Origin: Sesamum alatum
Lineage: Eukaryota > Streptophyta > Magnoliopsida > Lamiales > Pedaliaceae
Assembly (NCBI GenBank): GCA_034509735.1
Contig: JACGWO010000005.1
Span: 39,896,479-39,960,478, forward strand
Length of the DNA: 64,000 bases
Direction of reading: 5' to 3'
Shown: in pieces, positions 10,181-22,498 of the stretch
Position numbering within the stretch: the first letter of the stretch is position 1
Layout: each line of letters opens with the position of its first letter
The notes under the pieces: model-generated
The model's database searches: none
Told to the model about the DNA's origin: nothing
What the model saw: the letters and a program-made list of their open reading frames with translations, nothing else
Position numbers and translations under genes: made by a program

Positions 10181-12416
10181 TCATTTGTCAATGGGAAAAA
10201 TTGAGAGCTTGAATCCACCAGTCTTTCCGTTTTTCTCTTCCTGCTGGCTTTTTGCCTCTCCAATTTTCTTGGCAGAGGCAGATGCAAATTTTGTACGGTA
10301 CAAATCCAAGACTTGGAAGTTTTCTATTTCTGCCAGTCCTAATGGAACTTCTGTAAGTTCCTCGCAGTTCTGCAGCTCCAGGAATCTAAGTCGAGGGAAA
10401 TGATGAGCTGAAGCATTCCAGAAAACTAAATCTGTCCGTCCAATGTGCAAGAATTCAAGACGGCGAAAACCTCCATCAGTTGCTTTCCAATGCTTCCCCA
10501 TGAATGCTTTATCTTTTAGTTTGAGCTCCTCAAGGTTCTCTAGTAATCCTAGGATAGACATGTGATTCCAATCGAGCAAAGTAGCAGACAAAGTTAAGCT
10601 CCTCAATTTTGGCGGGAATTTGTAGGGTGGAGGGAGAGCTTGCAGTTGGCCCTCCGAAGGTGGATGAGGAAATACATCATTTAGTAGTTTCAACTTTTCG
10701 AGATTTTCCAATTTCCTCAGACTATCAAATGATCCATTCTTGCTTTCTAGAAGCAAGGCTAATCGTCCACGAATGCCCAATTTCTTCAAATTGCGAGCCC
10801 TTTCAAATACTTCTTCGGTGCAACTTTGTGGTGAAATTGTACCGAGTGTTTGGAGCTTTTCACCTTTACTACTTTTTCCTGTCTTCGGCAAAGTAGTAGT
10901 TGCATTTGTCTTTAAATGCCTTAACTGAATCATCTTCCAAATATCTGCTTTGATTTCTAGGGTACGAGATGTTGTATCAACTACAAGAGTTTGTATGTTC
11001 CAAAGCTTGGAGAAGGCTGCAGGAAGAATTGCTAAATTGAAGGATAGGGTAAGATACTTCAAGTGAACTAGCTGGTACATGTCACTAGGGATTTTTGTAA
11101 ATTTGATGGGCTTGATTTCTAGGACTCTAAGCAATTTGAAAGCTGCGGGGATGACTGAACCATTTTCTGTCGACAAGGCAATTTCTTCCTCGGAAAAGCA
11201 AACAAAAGAGCGGACACGAGGACCATAAGGTTTGGCAGAGATAAAGTTCAGGACATCGGAATGAATACAAAGACGACGAAGATCTTGTAATTCAGCAATC
11301 GAAGGTTCAAATCCATCAACAGACTTTTTCATTTCTTGGAGAAAAGTTTCCCGTTCTTTTCCAGCTTCTTTTATGCAAAAAATCACGTAGCATGTCATGG
11401 ATGCGGCACCTTTTAACTCTACCATTGGGTCTCTTGATCTTGTCAACCATTACTAAATTCCTATTAATAAGATCCTTCAAGTAGTTTTCTGCAGTTTCCT
11501 CCAAACTAACACCAGATTTTTCTTGTATGAAACCTTCCGCGATCCACATGCGGATTAATTTCCAAACCGGGATCTCAATGTCTTCAGGGAACATCCCCAA
11601 ATAGAGAAAGCATGCTCTAAGGTGATAAGGCAATTTATCATAACTCGATGCTATAATCTTTTCCATACGTCTTGCAGGGTCCTCACTAAGATATGTACCC
11701 ACGCTTTTAGACACTTTTGTCCATGCATTTCTTTTTGCATCCATATCATCTGATGCTGAGAATTTCTGGACAAGAATGCCTCCTATAGCCACAATTGCCA
11801 GGGGGAGCCTGCCACACCGATTTGCAATTAGTTTTCCTAAATCTTCCAACTCAGGAGGGCACTCGGGCTTACCAAAAACCTCCAACCGGAGCAACAACCA
11901 ACTCTCTTCTTGAGTAAAGAAACGCAACTCGTGGGGAAGCCTACTTTTATTAGCATATTGACACACTTCAACATGACGACTAGTAACCAAGACTTTACCC
12001 ATCTTATTGCTCTCTGGCAAAGCAATTTGGAGTTTTTCCCAATCCTCAATTGTCCACACATCATCCATGACAATCAAGAATTTTCCGTTCTCTAGATGAG
12101 ACGCAACTAGTCGGGCTAACTCATCATCACTTTTCTGATAGATGTCCTCATCAAGCCTAGTGAACTCTCTCAGGATGGCAAGAAAAATATTTTTCCTAGT
12201 GAAATCTTGAGAGACGTAAACCCATATGCGAGTGGGAAATTCGTACATGATTGCTGGATCACGAAAAACTTTTCCAGCCAATGTTGTCTTGCCAAGGCCA
12301 GGCATACCAACGATGGAGATGACATCAAGCTGTTGGGTTTCTTCAGTGAGATAACCTATTAATGTTTCTGCTTCATCTTCAAAACCGACCACATTCTCTT
12401 GTCTTACCAAGGGTGC
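10181..12416 (-). pseudogene. NLR-2 exon 2: NB-ARC and LRR of a type II CNL, one-base frameshift
   Basis: The exon follows acceptor caaacag (AG at 12418-12417) and continues the 142-codon exon 1 in phase 0. Combined numbering gives P-loop GMPGLGKTT at about 179-187, kinase-2 FLIVMDDVW, LVTSRH, a GRLPLA motif, an FPEDIEIP block, and IHD (not MHD) at about 481-483. A run of six A (six T on the coding strand) at 11377-11382 is one base longer than in NLR-3, so the frame shifts directly after the IHDMLRDF segment. The unrepaired product would be about 508 residues and lack all LRRs. The LRR half is fully open in the second frame to a stop at 10181. The receptor is either truncated or intact with one assembly error in a homopolymer. 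Confidence 0.85.
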
Positions 12417-13232
12417 CTGTTTGAATATTTATGATATCAAGATTAAATGTCCCGCTGCCTTGGATATATAATTAAGCATGACATAATTTAATGAACTCTT
12501 AACATATTCCAATGCGATGAGAAGAAGAATAAAATCAAGGCTAAATTACATCTATCTCCCCCGAGGTTTGGTAAAATTATAAATACCCACTCATTGTTTG
12601 AAAAATTATAAATACCTTCCTGAGATTTGTAATTTTTAACCAAAGGCCTAAAATTGATCATTTTGCCCTTAAAATTTTTAGTAAAATTGTAGAAAAATCA
12701 CCCGAGGCAAATCGCATTATTCCTCCTCTGTGTAAAAAACTTAAAAAACCTCTCACTGCACATTGTAGTATAGAATTAAATAAAAAATAATTCAGTATAT
12801 AAGGGCATTTTGGTCAGTTTACCCATAAAATGGATGGAAATGAATTATTTGTTTGAAGGTTACAAACCTCGGGGGGTATTTGTAATTTCTCAAACAACGA
12901 GTAGGTACTTGTAATTATGCCAAACCTCACTAGAGCTAACTGTAGTTTACCCTAAAATCAATTAATACAAATATTTAACATTCAAAAGCTAATTGTTAAC
13001 TTAGTTAAATGGACGTTATACTCAACAAGTTATTGTTTTTAAAATCTCAAGTTGCATTAGTTTCATTTTTTTTTTCTCTTTTGAAGTTTGAAAAAAATAG
13101 GAAAAATAAGTGTATTGAACTAAAACTTGAAAAATATTACAAAATAGAAAAATATATATATAGCAATTATTTTCACTTAAATTAAATTTTCCGTTAACCT
13201 TAACGGATGAGTTAATGGAATGATCAAAATTG

Positions 13233-13266
<34 letters not shown>

Positions 13267-14950
13267 AAGTTTGAGGATCAAAATTGCAACCTCAAATTAT
13301 TTGAGGACTATCACATTAATTAGTGACTAAGTTTGAGGACTAAAATTGTATTTATCCTGTCTTTTTCTTTCTTGGTTTCAACTTCGATCAGTACAGCTCG
13401 TTTCTGATTGTTTCATAATTGCAACAAAGAAATCAGGATAGATTAAAATATTTCAGTTTATTTTCATAGTTTAGATTAAAAAATTAATCCAAGTGATCTA
13501 TCTATATATCTATCTATATCTTTTCTTTACTATTATAAAAATATGAATAACATTATAGGTTTGTTTGTTTTTATAATTGGACAAATATCCCTATGATTGT
13601 AATGTGTTTAATGGTATGTCAATTAATATTATTATGGCACAATCTAATTTTAATGACTTCTTAAATAAATAAATATATTAATTGAAAACACTGAACTTAG
13701 ATGGTCTTGTAATAAATTTTCAAAGTTAATTGAATGATTTAGTTTGATTTTTAGAATTAACTAAATTTCTGTAATTAGTTTTCGTATACAGTATATTTCT
13801 TGGTATGTGTAATATCCTAATTTTTGTTTTTCAAAGGTTTACGTACTTTATCTCGATAGATCCAAATATCTTTTTTATATATGCATATTTATACGCACTA
13901 TATATTAGATGAGTACATGTGAACGTAAAACAGTATTTAATTTTGTTAACTTTTTCTTAAAGGCCAAAGTATCTACATGTAAGAATCTATAATTAAAATT
14001 GGGTTAAATATAGTTATCATCCCTAAAGTATCCACCGCATATTAATTACTTCCTTGAAGTATTAAAAAAAAAAAAAACCTGACCTTCTAATTCCTTCAAT
14101 TTTTGAATTTAAAAAGTTCATTTTACACTTACTAAAAATTATTTTTTTTAAAAAAAGGAAATTTCTAAAATATCAAAATCACATTTATCGAAATTCCATC
14201 TAATTCTAGTTTCACTTGTTCATTGAGCTCTTTTTATTTTTGTAAAACGAAAAGTACTTGAAACTCAAATTAAAAATAAATTTAAACATGTATATCTATA
14301 TATATATATATTTACTTACTTAAATAAATATAAAAATAATAATCAAATTATTCGATATTCGATTTGAGATTGATGGGTTGAAGCTCGTTAGAGCTCATCT
14401 TTTAAATTAAAAAACCAAACTTGAACTAAATTTTTCATTTGACGATTTTTCAAGCTCAACTTGAGCTCGATTTAATTATCAAAAATAATAATTAAATACA
14501 ATTAAAAATAATAAATTACTCGAGTTTGACTCACGTCCAATTTAACTAAAGCTCGTCTCAGCTAAATTTGACTAATAATCAAATCAAGCTCAAATGCAAT
14601 TTTTTCTCAACAGTAATCAAACAAGCTCAAACAATAATTCATTTGACTCAATTCAACTTGTTTACAGCTATACACGTATGCTTTGGTAAATATGTAGTTG
14701 TCATTTCACAATACACCAAACATTTTTTAAGAATTTTAATTAATTTTCCTATTAAATACCTTATTTTATTCAAACATTTGCAATGAAATAAAATTCTAGC
14801 AATCAAATTCCTTGCAATTTTATCCATTCCCGCCAAACAAACATGTCCGAAGAGTTTGACATAACAAGCTTAGCATAAATCAGAATAATTAAGGGGAAAA
14901 AGAAAAAAGAAAAGAAAATAAAAAAGCGAAGAAGGGAGAAAATAGGTTAC
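12417..14950 (-). other. Intron 1 of NLR-2 (2534 bp)
   Basis: The intron lies between donor gag|gtaacc (exon end 14951) and acceptor caaacag|gc. Its position and phase match the intron of NLR-3. It is AT-rich, has no convincing gene, and carries a MITE at 12539-12952. Confidence 0.75.
12539..12952. mobile_element. Mutator-like MITE (family of 58304-58719) inside NLR-2 intron 1
   Basis: The arms are inverted: it starts ggctaaattacatc and ends gtagtttaccc. It is flanked by the perfect 9-bp direct repeat taaaatcaa (12530-12538 and 12953-12961). Its close relative at 58304 has 9-bp flanking repeats as well. Confidence 0.85.
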
Positions 14951-15376
14951 CTCTAATTCTTCAGGCTCTCCATCTCCGATACTGAGGCTGGCGAAATCAA
15001 TCCTTGTTCTGTCGCCGTAGATCTCTTTAACCTTGGTGCTAACCTTCTCGATATCGGCGGCGATGCTGTGGAGATTGACAGGCGTCTGGAAAGCTCTGAG
15101 GAAGTAACTCTTTGACTGGCTCTCGGCGGACTGCGTCACGAAGGCGTCGATGATGTCCTCCGCCTCATAAACGACAGCGCGTATATGACGGACGAGCGCT
15201 CGCAGGCTCTCGTCCTTCCGCTGCTTCTTGGCGGAGTCTTTGAGGAAGGCTTTCAAGAGGCGGAGATCACTCTCCATCTTCTCCACCTGGTTTTTGGCGT
15301 CGCCGAGCAGATGGGCGTGGTGAATCAGTAGCTGCTGGAGGTTGTCCAGAAGGAGTTCCACCGCCGCGTCCGCCAT
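14951..15376 (-). CDS. NLR-2 exon 1: Rx-type N-terminal coiled-coil domain
   Basis: This encodes the first 142 residues, starting MADAAVELLLDNLQQLL, typical of the Rx N-terminal (CC) domain of CNL receptors, including the EDVID-type motif seen as EAEDIIDAF at about 72-80. ATG is at 15376; an upstream in-frame extension would need GTG, so ATG is chosen. The exon ends phase 0 at gag|gtaacc and is exactly as long (426 nt) as exon 1 of NLR-3. It is relatively GC-rich compared with its surroundings. The exon itself is undamaged; the lesion is in exon 2. Confidence 0.85.
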
Positions 15377-15465
15377 TGAAACTTGCACTCTCTCTTTCTC
15401 TAGATGTCAAAGTTCCTCTCTCTATCTCTCTCACCACTGCAAAGCTAGTGTGCTTGCTCATATCA

Positions 15466-15473
15466 TTTATATA
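15466..15473 (-). promoter_or_regulatory. Candidate TATA box of NLR-2
   Basis: A TATATAAA string on the minus strand lies about 90 bp upstream of the ATG, followed by a GA-rich leader. It sits in a TA-rich tract, so the match may be chance. Confidence 0.35.
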
Positions 15474-15493
15474 TGTATATATATATATATATG

Positions 15494-15945
15494 TCAAATA
15501 GCATTTTTCATCGCATAATTTAGGGTCTTTCTACTTTTGGTTCCATTGGTTATGTGATTCTCACTTTTGATCCTATAACTTTTAAAAAGTAACACTTTCG
15601 GTCCCATGACACTTTGTATTAGATATTTAACAGAAAGTGACACGTGGTCGTTAAGTGCATGGGATCAAAAGTGTTACGTTTTGAAAATTATGGCACCAAA
15701 AGTAAAAATTTCATAACATATGAGACCAAAAGTGAGAATCCCATAACATATGGGACCAAAAGTGTAAAGACCCTAACGGTCACGTGCTAAGCACACGATG
15801 TTTTCCGTTAAATAATCTAACAGAGAGGTGGCATGGGACCAAAAGTGCTATTTTTTAAAAGTTACGGGACCAAAAATAAAAATCTCGTAATCATTGGGAT
15901 CAAAAGTGAGAAGATTTTAAGTTATAGGACGGAAAGTATTATTTT
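15494..15945. mobile_element. Palindromic 'tttggtccc' repeat element upstream of NLR-2
   Basis: The left arm (gcatttttcatcgcataattt, then 'cttttggttcc' blocks) pairs with a right arm ending in 'aagttataggacggaaagta'. The interior repeats 'gggaccaaaagtg' blocks. It looks like an inverted-repeat MITE within 150 bp of the NLR-2 ATG. I could not read a clean target duplication. Confidence 0.5.
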
Positions 15946-16601
15946 CTCTATATAAATATATATGAAAAAATGCAAACAACCCCTGTTATATTATAAATGA
16001 GTAAATTACCTCCCATGAAAAATAAAATAGCTTTTTACGTTCCTCTACTTCGTAAAATAAATTAATTTACCTCCCTATATACAGTAGATGTGTAAAAGTC
16101 CACGCAAAAGAATAATAGTCTACTCTCTACTGGTCGAGGTGGTGGTGCCGGTGGATCGTGGAAAAAATTATTAATATATATTATGAATGTTAAATATATA
16201 AAAAGACTTTTATGTGATATTTATATTATGTGACACCGATTGCTGTGAAATTTGGACTTAAGACAAAATTCTCTTCTATACACGATTACCCAGCAGTGAT
16301 CAATATAATATAAAATATATATAAAATTTAAAAGTTGCTTAACTTATAATATAAGCTGACTTAGGATTATTTTATCATATGATGAGTACATACATCATCA
16401 GCACAAAATGACAAAACTTTGATAGGTAGAAACAAGAAATTTGTAGCACTTCTGTAATATAGAATGTACCAAATTACTTATAATTTTACGTTACGTCTCC
16501 CGAAAATCGCAAATTTAGTTTTACAAGATTTTAAAAATAATCCCATGTTCAGTTAAAATGACAAATGGAAGCCAAAAACATAACATTGCACATTAATTTG
16601 G

Positions 16602-16898
16602 GAGCAAAATATTTTTTTATCCCGTAAAATTAGAACATTATTTGTTTCGGTACCACAACTTAGGTAGGTGGCTGTTTTAGTCCCATAAAATATGTTTTTT
16701 AATTTTTTGGTTCCAAAATGTCACATTTTTCAGTTTTTTTGGTTCCAAAATGTCATGTCCCATTTGCAAGACACATGACATTTTGGACCAAAAAAACTCA
16801 AAAACGTATTTTATGGGACTAAAACAGCCATTTACCTAAGTTGTAGTACCAAAACAAATAATACCCTAGCTTTACGGGACCAAAAAAGCATTTACCCC
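16602..16898. mobile_element. Palindromic MITE (family of 43102-43432)
   Basis: The two arms are inverted copies of ggtaccacaacttaggtagg... and related 'ccataaaa' blocks. The same sequence family occurs at 43102-43432, where near-perfect 9-bp flanking repeats are visible. The flanking repeat is not clear here. Confidence 0.6.
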
Positions 16899-18344
16899 TT
16901 AATGTGGTCTCCTCTACTAACTGCGGTTAACTTTTAACAATAGACCAGCACGACAAACTCATCTACTCTCTCAGTAGGCGGAATTTTGTCGAGATTATGG
17001 GAAAATTCTTGTCCGGATTAAGTTTGGTCGAACTAAATCAATCATATGTGATTGGTTACTTTTCCTGAACTTTACATCAATCACACGGCAAGTATATTAC
17101 ACTTATCATATGATTGATTCAGGTTTGATCGAATTAGGTCCGGGCAAAAATTTTCCCTAGATTATGTTCCTAATTTCAGCACCTTTCAAGAGGTGTAGAA
17201 ATATGTGTAAAGTATTTCTAAACTAAAAAATCGAACACCTGGATACGCACGTAAGATATGAAAAGGTTCGATTTTACCATTATTATGGCCGCGTAATTAA
17301 GTAGGTGCCTAAACTGTTAATCTGGAAAACAAAAAATGATGAATGGGGGTGATTGTACTTAATTTTACTTAATATTTTACAGTTTTTCTTGCAATGATAT
17401 GGTTTGGATTCTTGCAATAACTACTATTATAATAGATTACTCGTTTATAGCAAAACATTTGTGCACCGATTAGAACCTTTCCTAATTGCTTAGTTTGTTG
17501 AAAATTTTAATTACTTTTTATATATTGCTTTGCGTTAGTCTTTCTTATATATAAATAGTTTGTTAACACTTTATCAGGATTGCCGTACGATCTTGACTAG
17601 CTTCCACTCAGCAACATTGCACTTCTATTAGAGGGAGCTAAATGGACCAGCAAATTTTCTTGCTCAACTAGCGGCTAGTAGTAAAGCGTGTAATAATTTT
17701 GATGTCTATCCACAAGTTTTACTTAAAATGTTGGACTCGGATAAGTTTATTATATTTGTAAGAAAGACCACTACCTTTTGTACTAAACATATTTCTCTTA
17801 TATAATATATGATGCCTATTATCTATAAATATATATATATATATAAATAGTTTTCGTAATGAGTTGATTATTTGTATTTTTGCAAATTATTCCCAAATCA
17901 TTTAATTTCTAATGTTACCAGTGAATTAAATGTGGTGTGTAGATGGCAATCAACAATGATGTGTTAACGTTCACACAAAAATAGTAGTCAATTTATGGTG
18001 GTGTATATAGTCATCGCGACTTATATCCTGAAAATATGTGGGAAGGAATGCGTTGTCTATTTAATAAATATAGCTAATTAATTTATATATATGTATACAC
18101 ACATATATAATAATTAAGATAAATCTCATGCAATAACACAAATCAATAGATACTCGTCATGCAATCATAACAAATTCAAGAAGTACACGTACCAACGATC
18201 ATAAATCAAACCACATAATACCCGATGTTGTCGTTTATTTCTTAGGGTTCCCCCTGCTTACTCAAACTGGAGTTGCATCGCTCAATGAGTTTTGTTGGCT
18301 ATCATCATCATTTCAATGACAATACCTCGTCTTTTTTTTGGTGG

Positions 18345-18880
18345 GGATAATTACACTCCCCTCCTCTGAGGTTTGGTGTAATTACACGTAGACCTCTTGT
18401 GGTTTGAAAAATTATATTTAGTACCCCTAAGGTTTGATCCTGTCTAACAAATAGGTCTCTCCGTCATTCAAAATTTACTGGATTCGTTGATATTAGCAAA
18501 AAAAGCGAAATGAAAATCATTTTTTTATCATCGATTGACTTATTACTGTATTATTGTAGGTCAAATAAATTCTTTTATAATCAAACACCCTTATACATCT
18601 TCACACGTTAATGCATGTGAGGAGGTATATCTCCACCTTTATAAGGATAGTTTAGTTAGACAAAAATATTTGACATGCAACAAGTTAATTGACAGTATAT
18701 ATATCTTATTTCTTTATTTCTTTATCTTTTGTTAGTATCAACAAATTTGGTGAATTTTGACTAACGGAGTGATCCATTTGTTAGACGGAATCAAACCTCA
18801 TGGGTACTAAATGTAATTTTCAAACCACAAGGGGTCTACGTGTAATTATGCCAAACCATTATCCCCCCCCCCCCCCTTTT
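18345..18880. mobile_element. Mutator-like MITE (family of 28518-29050)
   Basis: The left arm ggataattacactcccctc and the right arm gtgtaattatgcc...attatccc are inverted, and the internal block near 18520-18620 is shared with 28660-28780. The right end runs into a C-homopolymer (about 18864-18877), so the exact terminus and the target duplication are unreadable. Confidence 0.6.
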
Positions 18881-18975
18881 TATCCCTATATCACATAACA
18901 CACAATTCATATAATATCCCATCATCAATTATATCACACAACACACAACTCATATGATATGTCACATCATCAAGT

Positions 18976-19226
18976 CACTAGAAGAAATTTTAGTATTAGC
19001 TACAATTTTATTTGCTATGGATTTATAAAACCATGGTAACTGATATTTATTACACATGGTTAAAAAAAAATTGATGCAAACATAGAGATTATCCATCATG
19101 AAAATTATTTTTTTCACTCACAAGAGTTACTGCCAACAATCGTTGTGTAGCTATAATCAATAACTATTTAATACGACCATCTATTTTTAATCATGACAAC
19201 TAATCAATGTTAAGTTTCTTCTAGTG
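18976..19226. mobile_element. CACTA-like MITE, 251 bp
   Basis: The termini are cactagaagaaa and tttcttctagtg, perfect inverted repeats of the CACTA type. The flanking triplets are agt and cgt. No coding capacity. Confidence 0.6.
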
Positions 19227-20048
19227 CGTCTATCTTTTGGACATGAAGGATTGTCTGTACATTTTGTAAAAGTCAAAACAAAAATCAGATAACCGGTCCG
19301 TTGACTCCATATTATGATGAATTCACATGAAATATAATAACATATAATAGCCAATCGAATTAACCAGAAAAAATTAGATAAGGGCAAGTTGCTAATTGTC
19401 AATTGTGATAAAAAAAAGATTAATTAACCAATATAAAGTACTAATTAACAAGTCTAGGAACCCAACTTAGCGTTTATTACAAAAAATCTATATATATTAT
19501 TATCATTACAATGCAAATGTGATCGTGGTATATTTAATCTGGCACAAAACGCCAAAGTCTTTGTAGGTAAGAGTACTACTACAAACTTGGACCATCTTAT
19601 ATAATATATAATATAGATGAAATTAAAAATTAGCCTTGTAATAATTACAACTTTAAGATTATGCTATATTTAATTAAAAAAAAATTTCATGAACTAAACA
19701 ATGACCATGTAATTTGAGTACGTTTCAATATTTGTAGAAACGTAAAATTACTAACTAAAAAAAAAAAAAAAAAAGGCCTCCGGTAACATGATTGCACATG
19801 GAGAGTTATATTCTTAAAAAATTTCCACAAAATGTTGTATATTTATTTCATGTGAGCACTTAATTGTAGTGAAATAATGGAGTTGGAATTCTCGGAATTC
19901 TAAAACTAACAATATCTGTAATTATAAGAAAGAAAAAGTTAGTATAGAATAAAAGAAAATAAAGGGGTCTGAAACCATTATTATATCAAGCAAGCGAACA
20001 ATAAGTTGATATAAGTGAGTCTAAATATTTGCTCAGTCTTAATTGTTT

Positions 20049-20458
20049 CACTATAAAAAAATAATGGCATTAGCAACATTACATATCCTTGCAAAATAGT
20101 GGAATTTGTTGCTAATTTACGTTAAAATGAATTTAGCAAGAAAAATACTTTCTTTGTAATTAGCTCGTTGCTAATTTTGATATCAAAGTTTTTGGTTGCT
20201 GATTTTGCTAAAAAAATTTACTAACGAAAATAAAAATTTGTGGGGAACTTTTCAAATTATTTGCCAAGACTAGCTACGAAGTTTTGCAATATATATGACA
20301 AATTCATTTCTTATTATAGTCAGGAAACATTTCATTTGTAATGTTAATTTGAAATCACAAGAACTTAAAATTCTTATCACTTGCTAAATTTATCGCTATT
20401 TACCAACAATTTGCTCTCCTTATAATCTTCTTAACAATTGATATAATTTCTTGTAGTG
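20049..20458. mobile_element. CACTA-like MITE, 410 bp
   Basis: It starts cactataaaaaaa and ends tttcttgtagtg, with a 3-bp ttt on each side. The interior repeats 'ttgctaatt' and 'agcaa' motifs in both orientations. No coding capacity. Confidence 0.6.
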
Positions 20459-20504
20459 TTTTATGATTATGTTATTGCTGTTATGACAATTTCTTGGATA
20501 TGAT

Positions 20505-20535
<31 letters not shown>

Positions 20536-20567
20536 TTATGTGCCCTATAATTTGTGAGAAGTAAGAA

Positions 20568-21066
20568 GGCTTAATGGATTTTTCGTCCTGTATCTTTTGC
20601 CTTCTGGCATTTTAATTATTTATCTTTCTAGGTTAACAAATAAGTCCTGTAATTTTTTAATTTTTCGCAATTTTGGTCTTCAATCACCGGAGTTTGCAAA
20701 TGTTATCGGAATTTTTTTTTTTTTTAATTTGGGGCTTTTGTTCCCATTGGTCAAATTAATGCCAGCATGGAACCAAAATTTCATCCTGTATCTTTTATAT
20801 TTTGGTATTTTAGTCCTTTATCTTTCTAGTATAGCAAATAGGTCCTGTAACTTATAATTTTTTGCTATTTTTGGTCCATTAAATTGATCAATGGGAACAA
20901 AAGCCCCAAATTAAAAAAAAATCCAGCAATATTTGCAAACTCCGGCCACTAAAGGACCAAAATCGCAAAAAAATTAAAAGTTACAGGACTCATTTACTAC
21001 CCTATAAAGATAAAAGACTAAAATGCTAAAATGCAAAAGATACAAGACGAAAATTATATTTAATCC
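20568..21066. mobile_element. Mutator-like MITE, 499 bp ('gtcctgtatctttt' family)
   Basis: The arms begin ggcttaatggattttt and end atatttaatcc. The interior has 'gtcctgtatctttt' and its complement, in duplicated sub-blocks. It is flanked by the perfect 9-bp direct repeat aagtaagaa (20559-20567 and 21067-21075). A long T-run lies immediately upstream at about 20508-20534. Confidence 0.8.
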
Positions 21067-21309
21067 AAGTAAGAACTTTCAATTGTTTGAACTAATTCGT
21101 ATTTTGTGTTTGATTGGTAGGTGTATTTAGATGTGACTTTGTGAGTATCATTATTTGTTGACAAGTTTATATGATTAATAAAATTTCACTTTGTTTTTCC
21201 TGTTCAAAAAAGGGAATTAATAATCCCTTGTGAAACACTCATGCCTGTAATTGGGGTTGACCTCTCTTTTGTACAACTTTTGAATTATATATTTCCAAGA
21301 AAGAAAGGG

Positions 21310-22008
21310 GTAAAATATACTTTTTCACACTTACCCTTATATTATACAAGAAAAGTTGTATTTTTAGTTTATAATTATAAGAGGTGACAATTTTAGTTTG
21401 GTATCAAATTCAATTTGATAATTAACCCCTATATATATATTTTTTCAAAAAAAATATTGGCACATTAAGAGTAAAATCTGCTGGAACTTGAAAATCTAGT
21501 TGGAATTTGGCATGTGCCTGTCACGTGGTCCCAAATTTTGACGAGATTGCAATTTTCGATGGATTTTGTACTTAATGTGCTATTTTTTTATTAAAATTTT
21601 TATAGGGATTAATTGTCAAATTCAATTCCAACAGGACTAAAATTGCCACCCTTTGCAATTTCCCCTTACCTAAGGTTGTAGTGATAATACACACCAGGGA
21701 CAATTGCAATTTGGTTTATAACTATAGCGGGTGACAATTTAGTCCTGTAAAATTTTATTTGGCAATTAAGCCCTGCAACTTCAAAAATTGGCTCATTAAT
21801 GACAAAATTGATCATAAATTGCATATCTAGCCGAATTTCAGCATGTGTGCCTCACGTGAGCCCCAAATTTCGGCTATATTGCAATTCCGTTGGATTTTGT
21901 CTTCAATGTGCTAAGTTTTTGAATTGCAGGGTTTAATTGGCAAATTCAATTCCAATAGGATTAAAATTACCATCCCAATAGTTATGGGACTAATATTGCA
22001 ATTTCCCC
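21310..22008. mobile_element. Two adjacent palindromic elements of one family
   Basis: Two related inverted-repeat units abut, at about 21310-21668 and about 21711-22008. Both carry 'gtgacaatttt' blocks, an 'aaattggca' block and a 'cacgtg' core, and both end in 'ttgcaatttcccctta'. They have no coding capacity. Terminal duplications were not resolved. Confidence 0.55.
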
Positions 22009-22239
22009 TTAAAATCCTTTCTAAATTTGACATATTGATATGATCTTGAGAAAATTTGGTATTATAAATCTTAAAAGTTATTTTAACATTAACATAAAAC
22101 AATAACTCTGCCATATTTTACTATGTACAAATTGTTGAAATAATACAAATTAACTTGCAGCATATAGGAACTTTTTGCAATATTGATAGCGATAACACAT
22201 TAATTTGCATTTCAATAAAGTACAATCACTGAAAAGGTA

Positions 22240-22498
22240 ATTCAATTTCAACAAGTGTATTTATCGTCACGATACAACAACTTATTTGATAGCCACAAAA
22301 CATACAAGACAAAGCGGGTAACAAACAGGTAAAGAGAAACACACAAGTATTTATTCATTCAGATAAAAGTGCAATAATATCCAAGGAGTTCAACATAACG
22401 AACGGAACGAAGTACAGTATTTATTCGAGCAAGCTAGCCAGGTTGTGCCGATTGAGAAAAGATCTTCATCTCTTAATTGGAACCTTTCCGCGATGCGC
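22240..22498 (-). other. Predicted 3' UTR terminal exon of NLR-3
   Basis: It begins after acceptor ttgtgcag on the minus strand (AG at 22500-22499) and is conserved with the equivalent NLR-2 block. A possible AATAAA poly(A) signal on the minus strand is at 22350-22355. The true cleavage site is unknown and the left coordinate marks the fading of paralogue similarity. Confidence 0.5.

Larger units (their letters stand above)
15946..20045. other. Intergenic region between NLR-2 and the 3' end of NLR-3
   Basis: There is no gene that I can support. The stretch includes a partial 'aatttaccccc' element arm at about 15965-16085, complete elements listed separately at 16602, 18345 and 18976, and a near-direct duplication of about 55 bp at 18885-18970 (tatcaca...cacacaa...catatgatat). 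The rest is AT-rich and featureless to my reading. Confidence 0.5.

Noticed and set aside
15267..15497. Upstream minus-strand frame overlapping the NLR-2 start
   Set aside because: It is a different frame over the TA-rich promoter and GA-rich leader; similarity to NLR-3 begins only at the ATG at 15376.
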